DNA of 64,000 nt, from contig JAIVFI010000004.1 of the NCBI GenBank assembly GCA_025558095.1, positions 558,001 to 622,000 on the forward strand, given 5' to 3'. This document shows positions 34,221 through 44,785 of the stretch, piece after piece. The notes beneath the pieces were generated by a model. It did not search any database, was not told where the DNA came from, and saw only the letters and a list, made by a program, of their open reading frames with translations. The position numbers and the translations under genes are program-made. Every line of letters begins with the position of its first letter. Position 1 is the stretch's first letter. This stretch comes from Hyaloraphidium curvatum (lineage: Eukaryota; Monoblepharomycota; Hyaloraphidiomycetes; Hyaloraphidiales; Hyaloraphidiaceae).

Positions 34221-35633
34221 ATGCCGCGGCCCGCATTCTCCGTCGCTGCGGACTCCTTCCCCCTGTGGGAGGGCTCCGCCGAGTACCGGTGGCGGCTCCT
34301 GCGGTATCCCCACGAGCCGGTGGAAGTCCAGCGCGGCGCCGGGGCCGCGTCGCGCGTCATGCCGCCGCTGCACTTCGCGGCCAGCATCGGCGACGCGGCA
34401 GCGGTGCGCGAGCTGATGCGCTACGGCGCCGAGGCCGACTTTTGCTTCGAGCACGCGGGCCACGCGTCGACGCCGCTGGGCGAGGCGTTCTCGGCGCTGC
34501 TGGCAACCAGACTCCAAAGCAGGCTGCTGCAGGACGGCAACGACGGGGCGGCCGAGCAGCGGTACCTCGCAGCCGCACGCGCGCTGCTCGAGTGCGGCGC
34601 GGACCCGGAATCGTTCGCGCTCCCGGCCTGCTCCTGCACAACGTGCCGCGCCAACCTCGTCCCGCAGCTCTTCCCGGGCGGCGTGCGGTGCCTCCACGCC
34701 GCCGCCATCGCGGGCAGTCCCGCCGCGGCGGCGCTGCTGCTCGAATTCGGCGCCGACGCGGACCGTAGGGACCCCGGGGGCAAGCTGGCCGCCGAGATAT
34801 TCCGGCCCGCGGCGCGCAGGGCATTCCTCGCGGCCGTGATGAAGTTCCGCGGGCGACCGCGCCCGGAGAAGCTCTGCCCGTGTGCCTCGGGCCTGCCTCA
34901 TGCTTCGTGCCACGCGGAAAGGCGGCCCGAGGGCCACCCGTTCCCGGACGACATGCTGTGTCCGTGCGGGTACCGCTACGGGCAGAGCTACGGGAGCTGT
35001 TGCGGCAAGCGCGGGATCAAGTGGGCGCAGGACGACGTCCTGGCCGTGGGCAGGGTGCAGAAGATCGCCCCATTGTCGGCAGAGCTGCTCACCGCGGTCA
35101 AGGAGGAGCGTGAGCGCGAGCTCGGGCGGCCCCTCCGCCCGGACGACCGTCTTTTTTCGCCGGAAGTCGTCGGCGAAGAACGCGTGGCGCGGACAAAGGC
35201 GCTTCTGGCGGAGATGGGGTGCCATCCGGCCTACGTCCACTGCCAGGCGGTGTGTGATTTTCAGTGGCTACCGGGCAACATGCACCTCGTCGACCGCGGG
35301 GACCTGGCCAAGCGGGTCGGGGAGTGGAACGAAGCTTTGGAGGGCTTCCTGGAAGGACGGAAGCGCGCCGGCGCCTCCATGGCCGATATCGAGGATATCC
35401 GGCGGCGCTTCTCGGTCTCGCTGCAACTCCCCTGCGGCGGCTGCCGGCGGACCGAGCCGAAACCTTGGGCGTTCAAAAAGTGCGGCGGGTGCTGGGTGCG
35501 CTACTGCTCCGCCGAGTGCCAGCGCCGGGATTGGAGCTCGGGACACAAGGATGCGTGCCTGCGTGGCAAACCGATGACGCTCGAGGTTGCCGAGGCATGG
35601 ATGCGGGAGGGGTGGGCGGTGCCGCCTCCGTAG
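34221..35633 (+). CDS. Ankyrin-repeat, SEC-C-like and MYND-finger protein
   Basis: Single exon, 470 residues from the ATG at 34221 (an in-frame ATG at 34179 adds 14). The N-terminal half has degenerate ankyrin repeats (PPLHFAASIGDAAAVRELMR; RALLECGADPES; CLHAAAIAGSPAAAALLLEF). Two cysteine-rich motifs follow, CPCASGLPHASC and CPCGYRYGQSYGSCCG, resembling the SEC-C zinc motif. The C-terminus is a MYND zinc finger (CGGC...KKCGGCWVRYCSAECQRRDW...H.DAC) with all expected ligands. Such proteins usually mediate protein-protein contacts; the partner is unknown. The reading frame is uninterrupted, unusual among the larger genes here. Confidence 0.85.
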   Translation: MPRPAFSVAADSFPLWEGSAEYRWRLLRYPHEPVEVQRGAGAASRVMPPLHFAASIGDAAAVRELMRYGAEADFCFEHAGHASTPLGEAFSALLATRLQSRLLQDGNDGAAEQRYLAAARALLECGADPESFALPACSCTTCRANLVPQLFPGGVRCLHAAAIAGSPAAAALLLEFGADADRRDPGGKLAAEIFRPAARRAFLAAVMKFRGRPRPEKLCPCASGLPHASCHAERRPEGHPFPDDMLCPCGYRYGQSYGSCCGKRGIKWAQDDVLAVGRVQKIAPLSAELLTAVKEERERELGRPLRPDDRLFSPEVVGEERVARTKALLAEMGCHPAYVHCQAVCDFQWLPGNMHLVDRGDLAKRVGEWNEALEGFLEGRKRAGASMADIEDIRRRFSVSLQLPCGGCRRTEPKPWAFKKCGGCWVRYCSAECQRRDWSSGHKDACLRGKPMTLEVAEAWMREGWAVPPP

Positions 35634-35713
35634 GAGTTTGATTTCTTCTGCATTGCTCCATGGATGCCACTGCTGTTCAATGTCTACATCCTGCACGAGT
35701 CCGTTCCCGTCCA

Positions 35714-36212
35714 CTACCGCTCGTCGTAAAGCAGCACTGCTTGCCTCGAGGCACAAATGTAGTACCCTTTCCTGGTAAAAAAGCTCAGCGAAATGCCTAA
35801 TTCCTTTGTGCCGAGCTGCTATGTACCTGTTTGGGGGGTTGTGTGTCGCACACAGTGGTACAAGGTAGCACCCATAAATGCCCGACTGAAAGACCACATG
35901 GCCGCCCTGCGAACCCCTGTTGGGGCATCTCTTGCCGGTGTTATTGATGTAGGAGCACCTCTCGTCCGGGATCATCCCCGCATCCATAACGGCATTTCGC
36001 CAATCTCCAATCCACGTAGAACGGCGGTCTTTGCCAGAGTCGGCGAGATTCATGACACAGCTCCCAGAGAGATCGTGAACATTAAGAATCTTCTTGTCGA
36101 TGCGGAAGTGAGCTTCGCCCCATCTGAGCTCCGCTGTGTTGTCGGATGGTCTTCTGTCGATAGAAGAAAACCGTGGCTGCAACAACCTTGCCGACTTGAG
36201 GCTGAGGTCCAT
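35714..36212 (-). CDS. Small zinc-motif protein resembling HNH-type folds
   Basis: Exons 36212-35827 and 35771-35714 join in phase 2 through a 55-nt intron (GTACAT...TTTTTTACCAG, with a CGCTGAG branch-like word) to give 147 residues. The C-terminal half has CSYINNTGKRCPNR, then QGGHVV, then YLVPLCATHN, that is C-x8-C, a His and a C-x2-H pair, laid out like treble-clef/HNH zinc sites. After splicing the protein ends KGYYICASRQAVLLYDER. The N-terminal half is not recognised. I infer a zinc-bound fold; nuclease activity is not shown. It is convergent with the MYND gene, with 80 bp between stops. Confidence 0.6.
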
Positions 36213-36835
36213 AGTAGAGAAAAGAATGGGATGTCTGCGGAGATGTTGTTACTCCAATGTCCCGTCGGTGGAAGCAAGCCTAATACCGACTCCACCTGAC
36301 AAGGTGATATGATATGCGGGATGAAACTCTAAACGGGAGCGCCGGATTCTGCTGAAGACGATGTGTCTTTACAGCGGACGCACTCCCGCTTATATGCCTA
36401 CTACGCGTTCCCACTGCGCCTCGTGTGACTCCGACTGTCCGACCGACTGCGCTATATCACGACTTCGCTAATACTGCGCCACATCGATCCCAATATCGCT
36501 CTCCGCTCTTTTGAGCCACGTGCGCCACGATAGCTATATATCAGAAACAAAAATTGCTTTTACTTTGAAAATCAGCTCATTCCGTCTGGCTCGTGGCGAT
36601 GAGTGAGCCTGAACTTGTTGGCCACCGGTCGTCGCTAATGCTGCACAGGTGCAACCGTTCCTTAGCCATCCAGTCGTCAGTACCATCATCAGCACAATCT
36701 GTAGATGTTACTCACCGACGCGTGGGTGGAAGATGGCAGCGCTGTCTTTTGGTGATCCCTCTCGGTGCTCGCTGGCGCCGCCGCCAGTCGCATCCGCGCT
36801 GTGACCAACGTCCCTTTTCCGGCAGCTCGCGGCCG
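36213..36835. other. Upstream region of the GT4/GT2 gene
   Basis: AT-richer than the average of the window, with repeated pyrimidine-rich CACTCCGC/CTGCGC words around 36380-36500. An in-frame ATG at 36599 exists, but the 79 residues it would add look like untranslated sequence. Confidence 0.4.
36534..36541 (+). promoter_or_regulatory. Possible TATA element
   Basis: CTATATAT stands out in a GC-rich neighbourhood, 65 bp before the ATG at 36599 and about 300 bp before the preferred start at 36836. Confidence 0.3.
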
Positions 36836-39738
36836 ATGGCACGCCGGTCGCTCCTCTCCGCGTGCTTCCGCACGTGGTTCCTGCCGCCGGCGCGCGACCG
36901 GTGGTGGGCGGCGGCGGTGCGGCAGGCCGTGCTCGTCGCGCTCGCGTACTTCCTGGGGTCGGCTGCGCGCGACTGGCGCGACGCGGGCGGCGGGCTGCCG
37001 GGGCCGCTGCTGGATTTCATAGACTTCATTGGCCTGGGGCCGGACATCTCGATTGCGCCGCGGAGTTATCCGGGCAGCCTGGTGGACCTGCACCCCGTGC
37101 CGCGCGTCGCCCTGACGCCCGAGGAGGACGCGCGCGCCGCCGGCGGGAAGTGGCCGCCGCGCAAGGGCCCCCCGCGCCGCGTGCTGTTCCTCACCTACGA
37201 GGTCGCCGGCCCGCACATGAACGGCGGTATCGGCACCGCCTTCCGCAACCTCGCCGAGGCGCTGGCCGCGCGCGGGCACAACGTCACCGTCGCGCTGCTC
37301 ACAGGAGCGCACGCCAACCGCAACAGCGGCAAGACGTTCGACGGATGGGTCGCCGCGTTCGCCGCGCGCGGCGTGCGGCTGGAGGCGCTGCCGGACCACC
37401 CGGGGCACTGGGCGGCCGCCCGCGTCTCGTACGACGTGGCCAAGGCCCGCCAGGCCTACGAGTGGCTCAGAGACCGCGAGCACGACTACGATTTCGTGCA
37501 CTTCCACGAGTGGCGCGGCGCGGGGTACTACGCCATGGAGGCCAAGCGCCTGGGTCTGCGCTTCCAGAACACACTGCTGGTCGCCGGCGCCCACGGCCCG
37601 GACCTGTGGGCGCAGCTGGCGTCCATGAGCTTTCCTGGCGAGGACTCGCACGAGCCGGCCTACATCGAGGCCAAGACCATCGAGCTGGCAGACGTGCTGG
37701 TGAGCCCGTCGCGGTACATGGTCGAGTGGATGGACAAGCTTAGGTGGCCGCTGCCGGCGCGGATCGTCGCCGTGCCCAACGTGCTGGGCGGCGCGTTCGC
37801 CGCCGCCCGCCCGCGCAAACCAACCACCGTGAGAGCCAAGGAGTTTGTATTTTTCGGTCGGCTCGAGATGCGCAAGGGCCTCATCGTCTTCCGCGACGCC
37901 ATGCTCCGCCTCCAAAAAGACCTCGGCCTCTCGGCCTTCAAGGTCTCGCTGATCGGCAAGGTCGAAAAGCGCTCCCTCGTTGACGACCTCCCCCGCGATT
38001 GGCTCGTCATGACCAACCACTCGATCGAGACCGCGCACGCGTACCTCCTCGGCGGCACCGGCCGTGTGGCCGTCGTCCCCAGCCTGGTCGACAACTCCCC
38101 TTACACGGTGCTCGAGTGCCTCGCGGCGGGGGTGCCGCTGCTGGCCTCGGACTCGGGGGGCACCGCGGAGCTGTTCCGCAAGGACTTTCTGGCGACGAAC
38201 ACGTTCAGGCCCGACGAGGCGGGGCTGTACGAGGTGGCGAAAAGGGCGGTGGAGGAGGGGGTGCCGGTCGCGGCGCCTGCGGCCGAGCCGGGGGAGGTGG
38301 CCGAGGCGTGGGGGCGTTGGCACGAGTCGGTCCCCGTGCGGTCTTCGCCTCCCTCGCGGGACGTCAAAATCTCGGTGGTGGCGAGCGCATGCAGGGTCGG
38401 CGCCGCCGAGGCGGTGGCGGCGATGCGCGGGCCGCTGGCGGGTGCTGGGGAGGTGGTTTTGGCGCACAAGGGGCCGGCGCCAAAGGGGTTGGACCTGCCC
38501 AGGTGGTGGAAGCTGGTGGAGATGGACGCTTGGGACACGGCCAAGGCGTGGAACGCGGGGGCAAAGGCGGCCAAGGGGGAGGTGCTGCTTTTTTATGACA
38601 TCGAGTCGATGCGTGGGTTGGCCTGCCGGCGCGTGGGGCCGACTATATTACTGACCTTGTCTTCTTTGCAGCCGAGATCGACTTTGCCCCGATCAAGAAA
38701 GCGTTCTCGCAGCCCAACGTCGACCTGCTCACCATCGCGAGCTACCCCAAGGGCAACGACACCCTCGCCTTCTCCTCGATCGTCCCGCAGGCCTGCGGCG
38801 CCTCCACCCTCCTCCTCACCGAGCGTCACGTCCGCCGCGGGCGCTCCCTCGCCGTGCGTCGCGCCCTGTTCGACCGCTTCGGCGGCTTCGACCTCGGCCC
38901 GGACGACGCCCAGGCGGTGCTCAACTTCCTCGTGCGGGCCGAGGTCGCACGCCTGCCCTTGCACCTTCTCCCGGACCCCGTGCCGGGGCGCGAACTGCCC
39001 CCGCGGTTCTGGGGCAAGCTGTTGCCCAACGAGATCAAAATGGCGGAAAAGGCTATCGCGTACAACGCACTGGCGAGGTACTTCCCGCAGGATCTGGGGC
39101 TGGCCGTCATCGTGGCGGACCAGAAGGCCAAGCGGGACAAGTACCTCGTCGCCGACTCGCGCAAGGACTTTTCGCAGCACCAGGGGTTCAAATCGTGGTG
39201 GTACGGGTACCGCTCCCGCGACCCGGGCACGGGCGCGATCGGCGAGCTGGAGCTGCTCAACTCGAGCCGCAAGGTGTGCTTCAACGACTGGGACTGCGAG
39301 CTGCGGCACGACATGGGCGAGCGCGCCGAGCTGGGCAACATCTTCATCGGGGACAGGAAGCAGCACCCGATGGTGCACTTCCCCCGGGGCAGGGCGCCGA
39401 CGGCCTACATGGCCGTGCGGGCGTGGGTGGCCACGACGCAGGGGGACAAGGCGGTGCACGTGACGATCAAGCGGGTGCCGGGGAGCAGCTGCGGGGACGG
39501 GGTGGACGTGCGGCTGGTCCGGGAGGGGGAGCTGGTCATGGACAGGCTCATGGCGCTGGATCTCGAGGACAAGGAGATGATCGACGACGTGGCCGAGTTC
39601 CACGTGCGGGTGCCGATGGAGATTGGGCAGCTGCTGGAGCTGCAGGTGGACCCGAGAAAGAACCACGATTGCGACGGGATGCTCGTCGACATTGTGATAC
39701 GGGACATGAAGTGGGACCTCGATGAGGAAGACCAATGA
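36836..39738 (+). CDS. GT4-family glycosyltransferase fused to a degenerate GT2-like domain
   Basis: Exons 36836-38612 and 38672-39738 (59-nt intron, phase 1) give 947 residues. A hydrophobic segment near residues 25-45 suggests a membrane anchor. A GT-B/GT4 domain follows: LFLTYEVAGPHMNGGIGTAF near 115, GRLEMRKGL near 343 and the nucleotide-sugar motif YTVLECLAAGVPLLASDSGG near 423-442. From about 509 a second module starts like a GT2 fold (DVKISVVASA; AKGEVLLFYDIESM) but has YDIES where an active enzyme would have a DxD-type motif, so it may be inactive. The last 150 residues look beta-rich (FPRGRAPTAYMAVRAW; GMLVDIVIRDMKWD), possibly a carbohydrate-binding sandwich. Donor and acceptor are unknown. 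Stop codons of this gene and the helicase are 42 bp apart. Confidence 0.8.
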
Positions 39739-39780
39739 ATGATGCGACAAAGCTCTATGTTGCTAGTGCGTCGGGGTTGT

Positions 39781-42197
39781 TCAATGGCCGGCAAAAGCGG
39801 AGAACCAGCGCCGGCCGGAACCGCGGTCCGAAAACCACGAGTCCCCGCCGTCACCTCCGCCCCTCTTGCTTCCGCCCCGGTCGCCGAACCCGCCCCGGTC
39901 GCCGAAACGGCCACGTTCGCCGCGGTCGCCGAACCCGCCGCGGTCGCGGAATCCCCCGCGGTCGCCCCACGAACCTCGATCGCCAAACCCGGCGCTCCGC
40001 CCGAACCTCCCACCGCCGCCGAAGCTGCGCCCGCCGCCGAAGCCGCGCCCGCCGCCGAAGCGGTCAAAGTCCGCCGGCCGTGCTGAACGGAGCTTGCCCG
40101 TGACCTCGTCCACTTCCTCTACGACAAGGTCCTGCAGCTTGTCCATCACGTCGTCAGCCTGGTCCGAAGGCACCTCGAAGATGATGGCGACCTGCTGCTC
40201 GTCGCGGTACTGGGCCACCGCCGAGCTCATGATGGCCGACGTCAGCTCGCTCGAAAGCCCGGCAGCCTCGCACGCCGAACGGAGCTCCCTCGTGCTGTGG
40301 CACTCTGTCACCATGAGCCCAGTGAAACCGTCGCGCCCGGTGAGGACGCCGCGCGTGTGCGCAGCGCCGACCTTGGCGTGCTGGTGCTGGTGGCTGGAAC
40401 CGACGACCGCGGCGAGCGCCATCGAGACGGCGACCACGGGATCGTGCGACGCCTTCCTCTCGAGCAACTTGCGGGCGAACTCTTCGTAGGGCTTGGCCCC
40501 CTGCGGCGAGATTTTGTTGATCTTGTCCAGGGCCTCCTGCGCGACTTCGGCGATGATGTCCTTGGGCTGCACCACCGTTTGCGTGAAGGTGATGCCGGCG
40601 AAATCCGCCAGCGAGTACAGCGCCTTCTCTTCGACGTTCTTGGGCTTGAAGAGGGTGATGGAGGTGCCCGTGGTGTTGGCGCGGCCGGTGCGGCCGGACC
40701 GGTGCACGAAGCTCTCCTGGTTGTTGGGCGGCGTGAAGTGGACCACGAGATTCGTGGCCGGAATGTCCAGTCCCCTGGCCGCCACGTCCGTGGCGACCAT
40801 GATCGGCACGCTGCCGTCGCGGAAGGACCTCAGGATATGCTCGCGGCGCGACTGGTCCACGTCGCCGTGCAGGCCGGCGACGCGCTGACCGACGACGCCC
40901 GCGGCCTTTCCCTGCAGCGCCTCGACGATGAGGTCGACCTCGCGCTTCGTGTTGGCAAAGACCAAGGTGCGATCGCCCTTGGCAAAGGCGCGGATTGCTT
41001 CGGCTAGGGTCTGGCACCGCGCGGTGAGAGGGTCCAGGGAGGAAGACGCCACGGGGATGGCATAGTGGGTGATGGTGTCGGCCATCTTGTTGTCCGAGTC
41101 GCCCACGAGGTCGATCGTCACGTGATCCTTGCGCAGGAACCGCTTCGAGGTCTTCTTGACCCAGTCGGGAAACGTCGCCGAGAAGAGCAGGACCTGCAGA
41201 GGGTCCGTTCCGCTTTCTTCGCCAGACTGCCCCGCAGCCTGCCGGGAATCCTTGACGGCCTTGATCACCTCTTCCATGTCCTCAACGAAGCCCATGTCCA
41301 GCATCATGTCGGCCTCGTCCATGACGAACGAGTCTACGGCATCGAGGCGCAGGGTCCTCCGCTGGAGATGGTCCAGCAAACGGCCGGGAGTTCCAACGAC
41401 GACGTCCACACCCATGCGGAGGGCACCCTCCTGGGGTCCGAATGGGGAGCCCCCGTAGACGGCCAGGACCCGCAGGTTCAAAGGTTGGCAGAGGAAGTTG
41501 AACTCGGAAGCAATCTGCTTCGCAAGCTCGCGCGTCGGACACATGACGAGGACGCGCGGAGCGCGCCCCCGCGCCGGTCCGGCGGCGCGCTCGGTCGAGA
41601 TCATCTTCTCCACGAGCGGGAGGGCAAAGGCGAGCGTCTTGCCCGTTCCGGTCTCTGGAGCGACAAGAAGCGTCAGAAACGACTTCGAACAATCAACAGC
41701 GAGCGCAACCGACTTGCTCGGCCGACGAGATCCTTGCCGTCCAGGACCGTCTCCAAACAGGCGGCCTGGATAGGGAAGAGGCTCACGATGCCCCTCTCCC
41801 GCTTCAGGATGTCCTTGATCCTGTTCGAAAGCTGGAACTGCGAAATAGGGACGGAGCTTTTTGCCGCCGCCTCTGTTGCCGACTCTTCGGCGTCGGCAAG
41901 TTCGGCTGGTCCCGGGACGCGGCCTCGGCGGGCGGTCGTCCTGCCCTTTGCCTCGGCTTCCATGCCGAGCAGGTCGAACTCTGCCTCAAAGTCCTCATCG
42001 TCCTCCTCCGGTTCGCGCAGCCGGGCCTGCTGAAGCTTCGGGGCGGCGTGCGACACTGCGCGGCGCGACTCGGCGAGAGAACGTCCATCGGTGCGCCCCA
42101 GCACGTTGGGAACCGCCGCGACAGCAGCCGCCCTGACTGGCGCCGCCGAAGCAAGGCACAGGCGCGCCGTTGCGGCAACGACTCGCGGTGCGCTCAT
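39781..42197 (-). CDS. DEAD-box RNA helicase with Gly/Arg-rich tail
   Basis: ATP-dependent RNA helicase, 785 residues from exons 42197-41714 and 41654-39781 (59-nt intron, donor GTCGGT, phase 1). Motifs in order: Q motif FPIQ (near 144), AKTGTGKT (161-168), PTREL (201-205), GTPGRLLDH (about 249-257), DEAD (274-277), SAT (321-323), TLVFANTKRE (about 391), RGLDIP and HRSGRTGRA (479-487). A conserved region after the core resembles the GUCT domain of the DDX21/DDX50 group, and the tail has FGGG/DRGG repeats for RNA binding. The Ala/Arg-rich N-terminus could be a mitochondrial presequence. The gene lies 87 bp after the cyclase stop on the same strand. Confidence 0.9.
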
Positions 42198-42284
42198 GGT
42201 GGAGAGCGGTGGAAGTCTGTGGCGTTTTTGTCGCGTGTGCTTGTTTGACGACTCGGGCCAGCAGCCAGCATCATGTCGCTTCAA

Positions 42285-43562
42285 TCAAGCAAGCTCCACG
42301 CCCAAGCCGATACATTCCACGACGAAGCTATCGGTTCCCGGCACAGCTTCCACCGTCCACTTGACCCCGCATAGGCGCTCGGCGAGCCACATCGCGGTCC
42401 TCGTGTGCGAAGTGATCGGCCCCGTCCGGTACCTGCTGATCCCCTCGGCCAGCGTGGCGAAAATAACGAGCTGGTCCTGGAGGTACTCGTCCACGCAGCC
42501 ACCCTCGGCCCAATTGCGGCACAGCTCGTCCATGGCGCTGTTTGCGACGTCCTCGGGCTTTGTCCGGAACGTGCCCAACGACGACCCGGCGATCCGGCAC
42601 GACGTCGACGTGCGGATGACGATCAAGCAACCGTAAGCGTCGTCTCCCTGTGCGGAATCGGTGACGACCGATGTCTCGCACGGAACGCCCGGGAAACGGA
42701 AAGCCAGCTCGCCCAAAGCCTTCAAAAGGCGAGCCTTGGTGGTGTTTTGCGAGTGCTTTCCCGAGGTGAAGGCGTTTATCGTGATCCCCGTTGCCTCTCC
42801 CCTGTCCAAGATCTCCAAGGCTTGGAGCCGGCGACGGCCCGCGGCGCGGAATGCCGACGGCCTGACCCGCAGCACGCAGTGACCGGCTCCTTTGGGGTAG
42901 TATCCCCGCGAGATCACCTGGAGCTCAATCGCCTCGGCCGGGAAACCTCCAAACCGCCGGAGGACGGGCAAGAGTACGTCCGTGAAATAATCCAAAGGAG
43001 GTGCGAGCGTCGCGTGGGTGCCTCCGCGAAGGGACACCTCGCTGTCGCCGGGAGCAAAGAGGAGGACCGGCAGGGCGCCCTGGATCAGGAGCACGATCGA
43101 TCCCGCGGTGCCGGTGTCCGCCACGAAGCTCCCCGAGGATAGCTTGGTCGGTCGGAACTCGATTTCCGTGCTCCCGACCTCCAGGCCCCGGCAGCCGGCT
43201 CCGGAAATGGATTGCAGGAGCCGGAGCCCCGCCAAATGCTGCGGGCGGAGTCCGATCCTGTCGCGTTTCTTCCGGATGCTGGATACGGCGAGTGGGACGC
43301 CGAGGATCGACCAGTACGACGAGCCGTTCCGGAGAATCTGGCCTCCGCCTTCATCCTGCGAGCCGTCGATGTGAATGGTCTTATTTCGGGCAGAAGGAGG
43401 CGCGGGCCGTCCTTCGCGACGGGGCGAAGCGTCGTTCGTCCCCTCCGCGGAAGACGCGGCCGCCGTTCCTCCTGGCTCCTCAAGTTCCTCATACGACGCC
43501 TTCAGAGTATCAAGGGCCATTGGAGGCCCGCTACCGTCCGCCTTGGGCCGACACGCGACCAA
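42285..43562 (-). CDS. RNA 3'-terminal phosphate cyclase
   Basis: Converts RNA 3'-phosphate ends to 2',3'-cyclic phosphate through an enzyme-AMP intermediate on histidine. Single exon, 425 residues (411 from the second ATG at 43520). Family signatures: IHIDGSQDEGGGQILRNGS near 68, RIGLRPQHLAGLRLLQSI, GSFVADTGTAGSIVLLIQGA, YYPKGAGHC, and near the C-terminus ITSHTRTAMWLAERL, which supplies the expected active-site histidine. Bases 43563-43652 form a 90-bp divergent promoter with the GFA-type gene. The N-terminal 60 residues are low-complexity and probably not part of the fold. It could be the catalytic RTCA type or the non-catalytic RCL1 type; the retained His favours RTCA. Confidence 0.88.
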   Translation of the reverse strand: MVACRPKADGSGPPMALDTLKASYEELEEPGGTAAASSAEGTNDASPRREGRPAPPSARNKTIHIDGSQDEGGGQILRNGSSYWSILGVPLAVSSIRKKRDRIGLRPQHLAGLRLLQSISGAGCRGLEVGSTEIEFRPTKLSSGSFVADTGTAGSIVLLIQGALPVLLFAPGDSEVSLRGGTHATLAPPLDYFTDVLLPVLRRFGGFPAEAIELQVISRGYYPKGAGHCVLRVRPSAFRAAGRRRLQALEILDRGEATGITINAFTSGKHSQNTTKARLLKALGELAFRFPGVPCETSVVTDSAQGDDAYGCLIVIRTSTSCRIAGSSLGTFRTKPEDVANSAMDELCRNWAEGGCVDEYLQDQLVIFATLAEGISRYRTGPITSHTRTAMWLAERLCGVKWTVEAVPGTDSFVVECIGLGVELA

Positions 43563-43652
43563 GGAAGTTGGCCGCGTCGCCGCCCCGCCACTTGCCCGCC
43601 ACCCGTCTCAAAAAGTGTCGGGAACGTCGCCGCGCTGTCTCCCTTTCAAACC

Positions 43653-44287
43653 ATGGCCGCCACCGACATCGTCCGCGGAGGTTGCAACTGCGGCCAGATC
43701 ACCTACGAGATCCGCCTGCCCGTGGGGCCGGTGGCCATCTGCCACTGCCGCAACTGCCGGCGCACGGGCGGGTCCTTCTTTTCCGTCAACCTCGTCGTCC
43801 CGAACGTGGGCTCCACAAGCTGCCATGGCACCTCGACGGAGCGCTGATGGTGGTCGTGTCCAGGATCGTATCGACATGAAGGGCGAGCTCGCGAATTACG
43901 ACGACGGCGACACGTACCACGGCCAGGCCGTGCACCGCAAGTTCTGCGCGCGGTGTCACAGCCAGATCGGCAACGTCAACGACAGCATGCCCGGGGTGTG
44001 GATCATCAAAACCGGGGGGATCGAGGACGCGGACAGGGTGGGCTGCCGAACCGCCCCGAGGGCCGGTGTTCAATCGCAAACTCACACCGATCGACGTGCA
44101 GCCCAAGCTGCCGAAACCCAGCGTGGAGCTGTGGACCGATTCGGCGGTGTTCAGCCCGGACTTGCGTGGGTTGCGGGGCCGTTTACTCTGTCTGTTCCCA
44201 GCTGATGCCCCGGGCACAGTCGCCGGCGTCACCAAAATTCCGAGGCAGGAGCTCCCGGCAGGATCGACGGGGAATCCAAGGGCTTGA
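43653..44287 (+). CDS. GFA/CENP-V-type zinc-binding protein
   Basis: Exons 43653-43805, 43864-44037 and 44102-44287 (introns 58 and 64 nt, both GTGGGC donors, phase 0) give about 170 residues. Zinc ligands of the family are all present: GGCNCGQ (C-x-C), ICHCRNCRRTGG (C-x-C-x2-C) and FCARCHSQIG (C-x2-C). Named after glutathione-dependent formaldehyde-activating enzyme; most members have no proven activity. Exon 3 gives the usual late segment (KPSVELWTDSAVFSPDL), after which composition changes, so the true C-terminus may differ. The intron 2 model avoids two frameshifts that an unspliced reading would need. Confidence 0.78.
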
Positions 44288-44785
44288 GCCTGCACAGGCT
44301 TGTTCGCGGTACATGGAGTGAGGGGCCGGGAGGAGAGTGACGGGCATTAGTTGACCGCTATGGAACTAGCCGCCTCTGCCCGAGGAGCTCTCCGACGCTT
44401 GACCGAGCACTGCACTACCAGACGTGGCTTGGGAGAGGCGATGCGCGGGCGGATGGCCGTTCCTGGGCGCGCGGTGGCTGTCGGCTTGGTAATGCTCGAT
44501 CGGGCTGTGGGACCCGTTTTTCCTCCCACTGCCCCTCACGCCCCAGGAGCGACGTTTCCGGCCCCCAAAAGCCGCGGCCTTTCATTAGCATCTTATCTCC
44601 TGTTCCGCGGGGGCATCGTTGTCGTCTCCTCGTTCCCCTTTGTCGCGTCGGGGGTTGTCGACGTCAATCGGCTGCGCCTCGCGGGCGGCTGGCTTTACAA
44701 CCTCGACCTCCGCCCGCTTCGCCCCTTCTAGAAACCGCGGCGGCCGGCCAAAAGGACGCGGCCGCCGAGTCGCCGCGTCATCGAA
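44288..44785. other. Intergenic, no feature recognised
   Basis: It contains the 5' flank of the Cys-rich secreted protein gene. A 126-residue plus-strand frame (44351-44731) lacks any recognisable domain and was not called. Confidence 0.35.

Noticed and set aside
44038-44101. Two single-base frameshifts in the GFA-type gene
   Set aside because: A 64-nt GTGGGC...GTGCAG intron in phase 0 explains the change of frame and matches the intron style of the same gene.
44351-44731. 126-residue plus-strand frame
   Set aside because: No domain, signal peptide or splice support; it lies in the probable promoter of the Cys-rich protein gene.
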